Positions 18,896-28,314 are shown, counted from the stretch's first letter. The stretch: DNA of 64,000 nucleotides from Pantoea septica (GCF_002095575.1 NZ_MLJJ01000024.1:1-64000); one strand, 5' to 3'. The notes: generated by a model from the letters alone, not told the origin. Translations and numbers: made by a program.

Positions 18896-20217
18896 GGCAT
18901 CTCCTCGACTAAACGGCCGGTTTGCAGCGCCTGCTTTTTATGACGCAGCTCGCCCCAAAAATAGAAACCCACCCAGGCAAAGCAGAGCAGGGAGACGCCA
19001 AACGCCAGCTGCATCGAGCCCAGACGATCGGAAGCGAACCCCTGGATTGCCGGGATAAAGGCGGCGCCGACAATCGACATCACGATAAACGCGCCCGCCA
19101 CTTCGGTGTACTTGTTCTCGACGGTCGCCAGGGTGCCGGCATAAATCGTCGCCCAGCAGGGCCCGAACAGCACGCTGACAAACACCGCCGCATAGACCGC
19201 GGTGAAGTTCGGCACGAACATCACCCACGCCAGGGTCAGCACGCCGAGCGCCGAATAGGCGATCAACACCTTCTCGGCGCGGAAGCGCGTCATCAGGAAA
19301 TTGGCGACGAACTTGCCGATAAAGAAACAGATAAAGCTGTAGATCATAAAGTTAGAGGCGTGACGCTCGTTCGCGGCCCCAAGCGTGAGCGCCAGACGAA
19401 TCGTAAACGACCACACCGCCACCTGCATGCCGACATAGAGGAACTGCGCCACGATGCCGCGCTTAAAGTGGCGGTTGCCGGCCAGGTAGCGCAGCGTTTC
19501 GCCGAGCGACGGCAGGGATTTCTCGGTCGACGCCGGTTTGCAGCGCGGATAGCGCGTAAACATAAACAGCAGCATCACCACTACCAGCACCATCACCAGA
19601 TATTTATAGGGCTCCAGCGTATGCTCCAGCATGCTGAGGCGGAAAGCGTGCGCCTGTTCGGCATTCATCCCGGCCAGCTGGCTCTGCAGGCTGTCGCCCT
19701 CCTGGAACACCAGATATTTGCCCAGCACGATGCCCATCAGCGCGCCGACCGGGTAGAAGGTCTGGCTGACATTGAGGCGCAGCGTGGCGCGATCGCGGTG
19801 GCCAATCATCGAGCTATAGGTATTGGCGGCGGTTTCCAGAAAGCTCAGGCCGATGGCGATAGCGAAAATGGCCGCGAGGAACATGGTGTAGGTGGCCATA
19901 TGCGAGGCAGGATAGAACAGCACGCAACCGCCGATATAGAGCGCCAGCCCCATCAGGATCGCCAGCTTATAGCTCGCTCTGCGGATCACCAGCGAAGCCG
20001 GAATGGCAATGAGAAAGTAGCCGCCGTAAAAGGCGCTCTGCACCAGCGCGCTGGCGAAGTCGCTGAGCGCAAAAACGCTTTTGAACTGGGTGATCAGGAT
20101 ATCGTTCAGGCTCGCGGCGCAGCCCCACAGCGGGAAGAGGCACGAGAGCAAAATGAACTGGAACAGCGGCGTTTTATTTAAGTAGCCGTCGGGTTGCTGG
20201 ACAATGTTCTGCTGCAT
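18892..20217 (-). CDS. deoP: DeoP, deoxyribose permease (FucP-type MFS)
   Basis: 441 residues with 12 hydrophobic helices and FucP-family features: FILLSCLFPLWGCAASLNDI near the N-terminus, FLETAANTYSSMIGHRDRAT in helix 4-5, and RFRAEKVLIAYSALGV. FucP-type carriers import L-fucose and related sugars with protons. Between deoK and deoX it should carry 2-deoxy-D-ribose. Nine bases separate it from deoK. Confidence 0.82.
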   Translation of the reverse strand: MQQNIVQQPDGYLNKTPLFQFILLSCLFPLWGCAASLNDILITQFKSVFALSDFASALVQSAFYGGYFLIAIPASLVIRRASYKLAILMGLALYIGGCVLFYPASHMATYTMFLAAIFAIAIGLSFLETAANTYSSMIGHRDRATLRLNVSQTFYPVGALMGIVLGKYLVFQEGDSLQSQLAGMNAEQAHAFRLSMLEHTLEPYKYLVMVLVVVMLLFMFTRYPRCKPASTEKSLPSLGETLRYLAGNRHFKRGIVAQFLYVGMQVAVWSFTIRLALTLGAANERHASNFMIYSFICFFIGKFVANFLMTRFRAEKVLIAYSALGVLTLAWVMFVPNFTAVYAAVFVSVLFGPCWATIYAGTLATVENKYTEVAGAFIVMSIVGAAFIPAIQGFASDRLGSMQLAFGVSLLCFAWVGFYFWGELRHKKQALQTGRLVEEMP

Positions 20218-20226
20218 GGCTCGACC

Positions 20227-21144
20227 TCAGTTAACGTTAAGAAAACGCTGGAAGGTTTCCGCGTCGGGATAGGAGCGCTGCGTGCCGCGGCCGGTCACGC
20301 TGCAGGCGGCGTAGGCGGACGCCTGCGCCATCGCCGCCGCGATATCGCCGCTTTGCACCAGCGCCTGGGCGAAACAGCCGATAAACGCATCGCCCGCGCC
20401 GCTGGTATCGACCGCTTTCACCGCCGTCGGCGCCACCTGGTGCAGGCTGTCGCCGCTCATCCACAGCGAGCCGCGCGCCCCCATGGTGATGATCAGGTTC
20501 TTCAGCCCCCGCTTGAGCAGCGTCTGGCCAGCCAGTTTGACCTCTTCATCGGTGGCGACCGGCATGCCGGTCAGGATCTCCAGCTCGGTTTCGTTGGGCA
20601 TAAAGAAGTCGCACTTGCAGGCGTAAGCGATATCGAGATTTCCAACCGCCGGCGCCGGATTGAGGATCACTTTGATGCCGTGCTGACGGGCGAAATCGAT
20701 GGCGTAGTAGACGGTTTCCAGCGGGATCTCCAGCTGCAGGATAATCAGCTGGCACGCTTTCAGCGCCTCGGCGGCGGCGTCGATATCGGCCGCGCCAAGC
20801 TGCTGGTTGGCCCCTTTGATGATCAGGATGCGGTTCTGCGACTGCTCGTCGACGAAGATCGGCGCCACGCCGCTCGAGGTTCCCGGCGCGGTGGTGACGA
20901 AGCGCGTATCCACGCCCTGACGCTGCAGGTTGGCGACGGTTTCCGGCGCGAAGAGGTCGTCGCCGACCTTGCTAACCATCATCACGCGTCCGCCCATCTT
21001 CGCGGCCGCAACCGCCTGATTCGCGCCTTTGCCGCCGCAGCCAATGGCAAAATCCGGCGCTTCCAGCGTTTCGCCCGCTTTAGGCAACTGGCTGGTATAG
21101 GTAATAAGGTCAACCATGTTTGACCCGATAACCGCGATGTCCAT
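20227..21144 (-). CDS. deoK: Deoxyribokinase
   Basis: 305 residues, PfkB/ribokinase fold. The N-terminus MDIAVIGSNMVDLITYTSQL and IGCGGKGANQAVAAAKMGG closely resemble Salmonella DeoK; the catalytic motif DTSGAGDAFIGCFAQAL (about 245-261) holds the anion hole and the Asp base. It phosphorylates 2-deoxy-D-ribose to the 5-phosphate, which DeoC would split to acetaldehyde and glyceraldehyde 3-phosphate. ATG at 21144 has GGGAG upstream; a longer frame to 21192 is rejected because it runs into the operator region. First gene of deoKPX; no DeoQ regulator adjoins it. Confidence 0.88.
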   Translation of the reverse strand: MDIAVIGSNMVDLITYTSQLPKAGETLEAPDFAIGCGGKGANQAVAAAKMGGRVMMVSKVGDDLFAPETVANLQRQGVDTRFVTTAPGTSSGVAPIFVDEQSQNRILIIKGANQQLGAADIDAAAEALKACQLIILQLEIPLETVYYAIDFARQHGIKVILNPAPAVGNLDIAYACKCDFFMPNETELEILTGMPVATDEEVKLAGQTLLKRGLKNLIITMGARGSLWMSGDSLHQVAPTAVKAVDTSGAGDAFIGCFAQALVQSGDIAAAMAQASAYAACSVTGRGTQRSYPDAETFQRFLNVN

Positions 21145-21188
21145 TGTGTGCTCCCAGGTGAATTCATGCTGTTTTAATGTTATTAAAA

Positions 21189-21222
21189 TCACATTATCAG
21201 CTTTTTAAAGCTAATAATGTGA
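21189..21222. promoter_or_regulatory. 34-bp near-perfect palindrome upstream of deoK
   Basis: Outer arms TCACATTAT / ATAATGTGA and inner arms AGCTTT / AAAGCT are separated by one mismatched pair and a TT centre. It lies 45-78 bp before the deoK ATG, where a repressor operator is expected. Its right edge overlaps the CRP site. Confidence 0.6.
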
Positions 21223-21233
21223 CAAATTTCACA
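21218..21233. promoter_or_regulatory. CRP site of the deoKPX operon
   Basis: TGTGA-caaatt-TCACA is a perfect match to both CRP half-sites with the correct 6-bp spacing, centred about 81 bp upstream of the deoK start codon. Implies catabolite control of deoxyribose use. Confidence 0.75.
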
Positions 21234-21457
21234 AGCTGAAATCGCGGGGAAAACGGTTAAACCGCCTCTTGAAGGCAATAATAAGTGTGATTATTTTAAC
21301 AGTGCTAAAGAGTGTTGAGGGAGGCGGGCGCTGTGTTGCTGGCGGCCAGCATGTGAAACGCGCAAAGGGGAAGAGGATAAAGGCGCAGCTGACTGGCCGC
21401 TCCGGGCGCAGCAGGCGCAGCGCCTTTTCGCGCTGCGCCTGGGCTACATATGCTGCT

Positions 21458-22699
21458 TTACTCGTTTTCTGCCGCTTCGCGCAGCATCTCCTGATGTGGA
21501 ACATCCTGCAGGATCTGCTCGAAACTGCGCAGACGTTTGTAGATCGACATCAGCTCCACCAGCGTTGACCAGGAGGTGATCAGATACTGGAACGATGAGC
21601 GCACCTGGTCGAACGCATTAGTAATGCGGTTTAACAAACCGAAGGTAATCGTGCCCGCCACGATTGACGGGAACAGCACGAAGAGACCGAAAACATTATC
21701 AACCTGCAGATAGAGAATGCGGGTGATATTAAAGTAGAGATAGTGAAAGTAGAGGCGGAAGTAGTTAAAGCGCACGCGGCTGAACAGCGCCTGGACCGTC
21801 GGCGGCGTCGCGCGATCGGGATTATCCTCGCCGTAGACCAGCTCTTTACGATAGGCCGCCTCGACCTGCTGGTTGCGGAACTCCAGCCCCGGCAGCTTGA
21901 TGCCCACCAGCGCCAGCAGCGCCGTACCGAACAGCGACCAGAGCAGCGCGATAATCACCAGCGCATAGGGGATATTGCCGAGCAGCGGCACATCCTTGAC
22001 GTGGTGCGACAAACTGATCAGTACCGGCAAAAAGGCCACTAACGTCATTAGCGCCTGAAGGAAACTCACGCCCCAGTCCTCCAGCGTGCTGGCGAAGCGC
22101 ATGGTGTCTTCCTGCACACGCTGCGCCGCGCCTTCGACCTTACGCAGGCGCTGCCAGTTGTGCATGTAATAGTTGTTCATCGCGGTGCGCCAGCGGAACA
22201 CCCAATGACTAATGAAAAAGGAATTCGTGACGCCAACGACGACCGAAATCAGGGCGATGCCAAGAAAATCACCTATGCCGCTGTAAAAACGGCTAATGGG
22301 TACCGAACCCGCTTTGGTCAGCGCCTGCTGGATCAGATCGTAGAACGGGCCGTACCAGGCGTTGACGCCGACGCCGACCTGCACGCCGAACCAGGTGACG
22401 AAGATAATCAGCGCCGATCCCCATACCGACCACCGCTGCCACGGATGGTTATCGATAATGCGCCAGGCCAGGGCGAATATCGCCACCACTATCCAGTAAT
22501 AGCCGTAAAACCAGAGCTGGCTGGGAGCGATAAAGCGCGCGGCGGTGGTCGGCAGCGGCTGCTGCATCGCAGCATGCAGCGCTGGCCAGCGGGACGGCAG
22601 GTCATCGGCAAAGCCGAACCAGGCAAAAATCGCGATCAGACTCCAGATCGCCGCCGAGCTGAAAAACAGCGCTGGCCGGGGGAAATAGGACTTAAACAT
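21458..22699 (-). CDS. sbmA: SbmA/BacA peptide antibiotic transporter
   Basis: 413 residues (E. coli SbmA: 406). Seven or eight membrane helices in the SbmA/BacA fold, with typical stretches FWAWFG-like IAIFAWFGFADDLPSRW near residue 22, GVQVGVGVNAWYGPFYDLIQ (about 110-130) and the C-terminal SSFQYLITSWSTLVELMSIY. It is a proton-driven importer of microcin B17, microcin J25, bleomycin and proline-rich peptides; natural cargo is unclear. Transcribed away from the gluconate dehydrogenase operon. No yaiW-like lipoprotein gene follows, unlike E. coli. Confidence 0.9.
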   Translation of the reverse strand: MFKSYFPRPALFFSSAAIWSLIAIFAWFGFADDLPSRWPALHAAMQQPLPTTAARFIAPSQLWFYGYYWIVVAIFALAWRIIDNHPWQRWSVWGSALIIFVTWFGVQVGVGVNAWYGPFYDLIQQALTKAGSVPISRFYSGIGDFLGIALISVVVGVTNSFFISHWVFRWRTAMNNYYMHNWQRLRKVEGAAQRVQEDTMRFASTLEDWGVSFLQALMTLVAFLPVLISLSHHVKDVPLLGNIPYALVIIALLWSLFGTALLALVGIKLPGLEFRNQQVEAAYRKELVYGEDNPDRATPPTVQALFSRVRFNYFRLYFHYLYFNITRILYLQVDNVFGLFVLFPSIVAGTITFGLLNRITNAFDQVRSSFQYLITSWSTLVELMSIYKRLRSFEQILQDVPHQEMLREAAENE

Positions 22700-22888
22700 A
22701 GGCTCTCCGCTGTTATGTGCACCCTTTTATAACGTCTTTTAGCGTTATCTGTCTGTTGAGTGTTGTTTCTGGTGGTGACAGTTATCGTCCGTGCCAGGTA
22801 AAGCATTGCGACGAGATGTTAATGAATTTGTGCGAATTTGTTTCGGCGAACTAAATGTTTCACCACAACAGTGTTACACTAGCGCCCG

Positions 22889-22904
22889 CTGTTACCGGTA
22901 ACAG
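22889..22904. promoter_or_regulatory. GntR-type gluconate operator
   Basis: CTGTTACCGGTAACAG is a perfect 16-bp palindrome 92-107 bp before the first gene of the gluconate 2-dehydrogenase operon. It fits the enterobacterial GntR/IdnR operator pattern TGTTA-N4-TAACA. A partial third half (CTGTAACCC at 22910) and TGTTACAC at 22872 lie next to it. Confidence 0.6.
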
Positions 22905-22996
22905 TACTGCTGTAACCCTTAATCCGCATAAAAAAACCATTACAACGCAACTGTTTAACTTTCATGCCGCATTATAAGCGGTACTGAGGCAATGTC

Positions 22997-23728
22997 ATGT
23001 CAGAACAAAAACGTGGGCAGACGCGCAGGGATTTTCTGTTAAAGACCATTGCGCTGGCGCCAGCTATGGCGGCGGGCAGCGCCGTCGTCGGCGGCTTCAG
23101 CATGGCGCCTGCGGTGCAGGCTGCCGATCCCGCTGCGGCGCAGCCGGCGCGCGACTACCAGCCCAGCTGGTTTACCGCTGAAGAGTTCGCCTTTATCAAG
23201 GCTGCCGTCGCCCGCCTGATCCCTAATGACGAGCGCGGCCCAGGCGCGCTTGAAGCGGGCGTGCCGGAATTTATCGACCGCCAGATGAATACCCCTTACG
23301 CCACCGGCGCCAACTGGTATATGCAGGGACCGTTCAATCCGGACCAGCCGAAAGAGCTGGGCTATCAGCTGCCGCTGGTGCCGCAGCAGATCTACCGTCT
23401 GGGGCTGGCGGACGCCGACGACTACAGCAAGCGCCAGCACGGCAAGGTGTTCGCCGATCTCAGCGGCGAGCAGCAGGATGCGCTGCTGCAGGCGATGGAG
23501 AGCGGCCAGGCCGATTTCCGTCAGCTGCCGGCGAAAACCTTCTTCGCCTTTCTGATCCAGAACACCCGCGAAGGCTTCTTCAGCGACCCGATCCACGGCG
23601 GCAACCAGAATATGGTGGGCTGGAAGCTGATCGGCTTCCCAGGCGCGCGCGCCGACTTTATGGACTGGGTTGAACGCGGCGAACGCTATCCGTTCCCGTC
23701 GGTATCTATTCGCGGGGAGCGCGCGTAA
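22997..23728 (+). CDS. Gluconate 2-dehydrogenase, subunit 3 (gamma)
   Basis: 243 residues. A Tat signal with twin arginines ([20 protein letters not shown]) leads the protein, and presumably the flavoprotein bound to it, folded to the periplasm. The mature part matches the gluconate_2-dh3 family ([41 protein letters not shown]). This small subunit is needed for export and maturation of the FAD subunit, which lacks its own signal. First gene of a three-gene operon; two bases separate it from the next. Confidence 0.9.
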   Translation: MSEQKRGQTRRDFLLKTIALAPAMAAGSAVVGGFSMAPAVQAADPAAAQPARDYQPSWFTAEEFAFIKAAVARLIPNDERGPGALEAGVPEFIDRQMNTPYATGANWYMQGPFNPDQPKELGYQLPLVPQQIYRLGLADADDYSKRQHGKVFADLSGEQQDALLQAMESGQADFRQLPAKTFFAFLIQNTREGFFSDPIHGGNQNMVGWKLIGFPGARADFMDWVERGERYPFPSVSIRGERA

Positions 23729-23730
23729 TC

Positions 23731-25530
23731 ATGGCAAACGAGATGAAAAAAGCAGACGCGGTAATCGTCGGTTTCGGCTGGGCCGGCGCGATTATGGCGA
23801 AAGAGCTGACCGAAGCCGGTCTTAACGTGGTAGCGCTGGAGCGCGGCCCGCATCGCGACACCTATCCAGACGGATCCTATCCGCAGTCGATCGACGAGCT
23901 GACCTATAACATCCGCAAAAAGCTCTTCCAGGATCTGTCGAAAAGCACCGTCACTATCCGTCACGACGCCTCGCAGACAGCGGTTCCCTATCGCCAGCTG
24001 GCGGCGTTTCTGCCGGGCACCGGCACCGGCGGCGCAGGGCTGCACTGGTCCGGCGTACACTTCCGCGTCGATCCGACCGAGCTGCGCCAGCGCAGCCACT
24101 ATGAAGAGCGCTACGGCAAAAACTTTATTCCGGAAGGGATGACGATTCAGGATTTCGGCGTCACCTATGACGAACTGGAGCCGTTCTTCGACAAGGCGGA
24201 AAAGGTCTTCGGCACCTCCGGCACGCCGTGGAGCATTAAAGGGCAGGTGGTCGGCAAAGAGAGCGGCGGCAACCCGTTCGCGCCGGATCGCTCAGACAAA
24301 TTCCCGCTGCCGGCGCAAAAGCGCACCTGGTCGGCGCAGCTCTTTGCCGAGGCGGCGAAATCAGTAGGCTATCACCCCTACGATCTGCCGTCGGCCAACA
24401 CTTCCGGCCCCTACACCAACCCCTACGGCGCGCAGATGGGGCCGTGCAACTTCTGCGGCTACTGCAGCGGCTACGCCTGCTACATGTACTCGAAAGCGTC
24501 GCCGAACGTGAACATCCTGCCCGCGCTGCGTCAGGAGCCGAAGTTCGAGCTGCGCAACAACTCCTGGGTGCTGCGCGTGAACCTGACCGACGACAAAAAG
24601 CGCGCCACCGGCGTCACCTACGTCGATGCGCAGGGGCGTGAAGTGGTGCAGCCGGCGGATCTGGTGATCCTGTCGGCTTTCCAGTTCCACAACGTGCATC
24701 TGATGCTGCTTTCCGGCATCGGCAAGCCCTATAACCCGATCACTAACGAAGGCACCGTGGGCCGCAACTTCGCCTATCAGAATATCTCGACCCTGAAGGC
24801 GCTGTTCGACAAAAACACCACCACTAACCCGTTTATCGGCGCGGGCGGTGCGGGCGTCGGGGTCGACGACTTCAACGCCGACAACTTCGACCACGGGCCG
24901 CACGGCTTCGTCGGCGGTTCGCCATTCTGGGTCAACCAGGCGGGCACCAAGCCGATCTCCGGTCTGCCGACGCCGACCGGCACGCCGAACTGGGGCAGCA
25001 AATGGAAGGCGGCGGTGGCGGATACCTACACGCACCACATCTCTATGGACGCCCACGGCGCGCATCAGTCCTACCGCGCGAACTATCTCGACCTCGATCC
25101 CAACTACAAAGACGCCCATGGCCAGCCGCTGCTGCGCATGACCTTTGACTGGCAGGATAACGACATCAAGATGGCGCAGTTTATGGTCGGCAAGATGCAT
25201 AAGATCGCCGAAGCGATGAGTCCGAAGATGATTATCGGCGGCGCGAAAAAGCCGGGCAGCCATTTCGACACCACGGTCTATCAGACCACGCACATCAGCG
25301 GCGGCGCCATTATGGGCGATCATCCCGCCACCAGCGCGGTGAACCGCTATCTGCAGAGCTGGGACGTGCCGAACGTCTTTGTGCCGGGCGCCTCCGCTTT
25401 CCCTCAGGGCCTGGGCTACAACCCGACGGGCATGGTGGCGGCGCTGACCTACTGGTCGGCGAAAGCGATCCGCGAACAGTATCTGAAAAAACCCGGGTCC
25501 ACTGGTGCAGGCATAAGGAAATGGCGATGA
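23731..25530 (+). CDS. Gluconate 2-dehydrogenase FAD subunit (GMC oxidoreductase)
   Basis: 599 residues. N-terminal dinucleotide motif VGFGWAGAIMAKELTEAGL binds FAD; LPGTGTGGAGLHWSGVHFR follows; the C-terminal GMC domain has HISGGAIMGDHPATSAVNR with the likely catalytic His and a final FAD-contact block SAFPQGLGYNPTGMVAAL. Near residues 239-250 the cysteine motif CNFCGYCSGYAC recalls the 3Fe-4S cluster of related FAD glucose dehydrogenases, which would pass electrons to the cytochrome subunit. Oxidises gluconate to 2-ketogluconate in the periplasm. No signal of its own. Stop overlaps the next start (ATGA). Confidence 0.9.
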   Translation: MANEMKKADAVIVGFGWAGAIMAKELTEAGLNVVALERGPHRDTYPDGSYPQSIDELTYNIRKKLFQDLSKSTVTIRHDASQTAVPYRQLAAFLPGTGTGGAGLHWSGVHFRVDPTELRQRSHYEERYGKNFIPEGMTIQDFGVTYDELEPFFDKAEKVFGTSGTPWSIKGQVVGKESGGNPFAPDRSDKFPLPAQKRTWSAQLFAEAAKSVGYHPYDLPSANTSGPYTNPYGAQMGPCNFCGYCSGYACYMYSKASPNVNILPALRQEPKFELRNNSWVLRVNLTDDKKRATGVTYVDAQGREVVQPADLVILSAFQFHNVHLMLLSGIGKPYNPITNEGTVGRNFAYQNISTLKALFDKNTTTNPFIGAGGAGVGVDDFNADNFDHGPHGFVGGSPFWVNQAGTKPISGLPTPTGTPNWGSKWKAAVADTYTHHISMDAHGAHQSYRANYLDLDPNYKDAHGQPLLRMTFDWQDNDIKMAQFMVGKMHKIAEAMSPKMIIGGAKKPGSHFDTTVYQTTHISGGAIMGDHPATSAVNRYLQSWDVPNVFVPGASAFPQGLGYNPTGMVAALTYWSAKAIREQYLKKPGSTGAGIRKWR

Positions 25531-26843
25531 AAAACGGCTTACTGGCCCTGATTCTGGGCACGATGACCTTTGCCGCGCTGGCGGACGATAACGGCGGCGA
25601 TCGGGTAAAACGCGGCGAGTATCTGGCGCGCGCGGGCGACTGCGTCGCCTGTCATACCAGCAAAGATGGCAAACCCTTCGCCGGCGGCCTGCCGATGGCG
25701 ACGCCGATCGGCACCATCTACTCCACCAATATTACGCCGGACAAAGCGACCGGCATCGGCGACTACAGCTACGACGACTTCCAGAAGGCGGTGCGGCACG
25801 GCGTGGCGAAGAACGGCGATACCCTCTATCCGGCGATGCCTTACCCTTCCTACGCGGTGGTGAGCGACGAAGATATGCAGGCGCTCTACGCATACTTTAT
25901 GCACGGCGTCGCGCCGGTTGAGCAGGCTAACCACAAAAGCGATATCCCCTGGCCGCTGTCGATGCGCTGGCCGCTGGCGATCTGGCGCTCGATGTTCGCG
26001 CCGGACGTGAAAGCGTTCCAGCCGATGGCGCAGGAAGATCCTGAGCTGGCGCGCGGCCGCTATCTGGTGGAAGGCCTCGGCCACTGCGGCGCCTGCCATA
26101 CGCCGCGCAGCATCACCATGCAGGAGAAAGCGCTGAACAACGGCGAAGGCAGTGACTATCTGGCGGGCAGCAGCGCGCCGATTGACGGCTGGACCGCCAG
26201 CAACCTGCGCGGCGATAACCGCGACGGACTGGGGCGCTGGAGCGAAGAGGATCTGCGCCAGTTCCTGCGCTACGGCCGCAACGATCATACCGCTGCGTTC
26301 GGCGGCATGACCGAGGTGGTGGAGCACAGCCTGCAGCATCTCAGCGATGAGGATATCGCGGCGATCGCCCACTATCTGAAGTCGCTCGGCGCGAAAGACC
26401 CGAGCCAGGCGGCGTTTAGCGTCGATGACGCCACGGCGAAAGCGCTCTGGAAAGGCGACGACAGCGCGACCGGCGCATCGGTCTATGTCGATAGCTGCGC
26501 GGCCTGTCATAAAACTGACGGCAGCGGCTACCAGCGCTTTTTCCCGACGCTGCGCGGCAACCCGGTGGTGATGGCCGAGGATCCGACCTCGCTGATCCAT
26601 ATCGTGCTGGCGGGCGGCACCTTGCCGGGCGTGAAAGGCGCGCCGACCACCATTACGATGCCGGCATTCGGCTGGCGTCTGAGCGATCGGCAGGTGGCGG
26701 ACGTGGTGAACTTTATCCGCGCCAGCTGGGGCAACGGCGGCAAGCCTGACGTCACGGAGAAGGATGTGGCGAAGCTGCGCGAAGATAAGACTATCCAGCC
26801 TTATCAGGGCAGCGCGGATATCCATCAGCTCGAAAACCAGTAA
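25527..26843 (+). CDS. Gluconate 2-dehydrogenase cytochrome c subunit (tri-haem)
   Basis: 438 residues with a signal peptide (MKNGLLALILGTMTFAALA) and three haem c sites: CVACH (39-43), CGACH (about 188) and CAACH (about 324), each followed by a distal Met region. Such tri-haem subunits anchor the dehydrogenase to the membrane and pass electrons to ubiquinone. The ATG at 25527 overlaps the preceding stop and has AAGGA at a good distance; the ATG at 25521 is too close to it. Cytochrome c maturation genes must be elsewhere. Confidence 0.9.
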   Translation: MKNGLLALILGTMTFAALADDNGGDRVKRGEYLARAGDCVACHTSKDGKPFAGGLPMATPIGTIYSTNITPDKATGIGDYSYDDFQKAVRHGVAKNGDTLYPAMPYPSYAVVSDEDMQALYAYFMHGVAPVEQANHKSDIPWPLSMRWPLAIWRSMFAPDVKAFQPMAQEDPELARGRYLVEGLGHCGACHTPRSITMQEKALNNGEGSDYLAGSSAPIDGWTASNLRGDNRDGLGRWSEEDLRQFLRYGRNDHTAAFGGMTEVVEHSLQHLSDEDIAAIAHYLKSLGAKDPSQAAFSVDDATAKALWKGDDSATGASVYVDSCAACHKTDGSGYQRFFPTLRGNPVVMAEDPTSLIHIVLAGGTLPGVKGAPTTITMPAFGWRLSDRQVADVVNFIRASWGNGGKPDVTEKDVAKLREDKTIQPYQGSADIHQLENQ

Positions 26844-26853
26844 TCCTCTAAAA

Positions 26854-26880
26854 AGGCCCGGCTAACGCCGGGCCTCCTTT
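26854..26880 (+). terminator. Terminator of the gluconate dehydrogenase operon
   Basis: AGGCCCGGC and GCCGGGCCT pair over 9 bp with a TAAC loop, followed by CCTTT; an A-rich left flank allows partial function on the minus strand too. Confidence 0.75.
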
Positions 26881-26901
26881 CCTGCTGCTTTCGCCTCTCT
26901 C

Positions 26902-28314
26902 TTAAATATTCTCCAGATCGATGCCGCGCGTCTTTGGTCCGTAAATCCCCACTGACAGCATCACTATCAGCATGCTCGCCACGATAAAGGCGATGACGCC
27001 CTGGCTACCCGCATACTGCAAAATCAGGCCGATCAAAATACTGCTGAATACCGTCGAAAGGCGGCTGAAGGAGTAGCAAAAGCCGACCGCGCGGGCGCGA
27101 ATATGGGTGGGGAAAATCTCCGTCTGGTAGGCGTGATAGCTAAAGGTCAGCCAGGCGTTGGAGTAAGTGATCAGAAAGCCGCAGAGTATCAGCAGCACAG
27201 GGTTGGTCTGAAAGGCGAACAGCGTGCCGAACACCACCGTCATCAGGCAGGAGAAAACGATCTGCCATTTGTTCTCAAACTTATCGGCGTAGCGGCTGCA
27301 AATCAGCGAGCCGAGCGGGTAGGCGAGGGTGATAAAAAAGGCGTAGAGCAGGCTGTGGGTGACGGTCGTGCCGTTGCCCGACAGCAGCGCGGGCAGCCAG
27401 TTGCCGAAGCCGAAAAAGCCGATCGCCTGAAAGAAGTTCATCACCACCAGCATCAGGGTGCGCTTGCGGTAGGCCGGCGACCAGATCTCCCTGAACCGGC
27501 CGCGCTTCGGCAGCTGCGCCGCCGCGTCATCCGGCGGGAAGTCTGCGCCGGGCGCGACGCCGCAGCGTTTCTCCATCGCGCTCAGCACCTGATGCGCCGC
27601 CTGATGACGTCCCTGCTGCGCCAGCCAGCGCGCCGACTCCGGCAGATCCTTACGAATAAACCAGATGATCAGCGAACAGAGGGCGCCCGCGATCACCACC
27701 CAGCGCCAGCCTTCAAGGCTTAACAGCGTCTGCGGCACCAGCCACCAGGACATCAGCGCCACCGTCGGCACGGAGAGAAACTGCACGAAAAATGAAAAGG
27801 CGAAGGCGCGGCTGCGCAGATGCGTCGGCACCCACTCCGAGAGGTAGGTGTCGATAGTGACCAGTTCGATGCCGAGGCCGATGCCCACCAGAAAGCGAAA
27901 CAGAATGATCATCTCCGCGCTCTGCTGAAAGGCCATCAGCAGCGAGAAAACGCCATACCACGCCAGCGCGCACATAAAGGTCAGGCGTCGGCCGAAACGA
28001 TCGGCCCAGGGCGCGAGCAGGCTGGCGCCGACAAACAGGCCGAGAAAGGTGGCGGAGGCGAAGGCAGCCTGATCGGCGATGCCGAAAACGCCCGCGCTGC
28101 CGGTGTGGAAGACGCCGGCGGCCAGCAGCCCGGAGCTGATATACCCGGTCTCAAACAGATCGTAGAGTTCAAAGAAACCGCCGAGCGCGAGCAGCGTAAT
28201 AAAACGCCACAGGCCGCGCGACGAGGGCAGCGCGTCGATGCGTGCCGCTAAGCTGTTGTCGGGCGTCGGCGCAGCGAACCCCGGCGCCATCCCTGAAGTG
28301 CAGGTGGTTGTCAT
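26902..28314 (-). CDS. MFS metabolite:proton symporter
   Basis: 470 residues, 12 helices, sugar-porter/metabolite-symporter type (similar in layout to YdjE-like and NaiP-like carriers). Motifs: ADRFGRRLTFMCALAW (loop 2-3), FLVGIGLGIELVTIDTYLSE (helix 4), and the helix-6/7 loop with RKDLPESARWLAQQGRHQAA. Probably imports an organic acid or aromatic acid, but the substrate cannot be told from sequence. Convergent with the gluconate dehydrogenase operon; a perfect 14-bp palindrome lies about 150 bp upstream. Confidence 0.7.
   Translation of the reverse strand: MTTTCTSGMAPGFAAPTPDNSLAARIDALPSSRGLWRFITLLALGGFFELYDLFETGYISSGLLAAGVFHTGSAGVFGIADQAAFASATFLGLFVGASLLAPWADRFGRRLTFMCALAWYGVFSLLMAFQQSAEMIILFRFLVGIGLGIELVTIDTYLSEWVPTHLRSRAFAFSFFVQFLSVPTVALMSWWLVPQTLLSLEGWRWVVIAGALCSLIIWFIRKDLPESARWLAQQGRHQAAHQVLSAMEKRCGVAPGADFPPDDAAAQLPKRGRFREIWSPAYRKRTLMLVVMNFFQAIGFFGFGNWLPALLSGNGTTVTHSLLYAFFITLAYPLGSLICSRYADKFENKWQIVFSCLMTVVFGTLFAFQTNPVLLILCGFLITYSNAWLTFSYHAYQTEIFPTHIRARAVGFCYSFSRLSTVFSSILIGLILQYAGSQGVIAFIVASMLIVMLSVGIYGPKTRGIDLENI

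Larger units (their letters stand above)
21145..21457. other. deoK-sbmA spacer (313 bp)
   Basis: Contains the deoK promoter with the CRP site and long palindrome given separately, then an ordinary stretch, and near the sbmA end an 11-bp perfect stem AGGCGCAGCGC / GCGCTGCGCCT (21413-21440) without a T-tract, which may be the 3' end of the sbmA mRNA. No gene seen. Confidence 0.6.
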
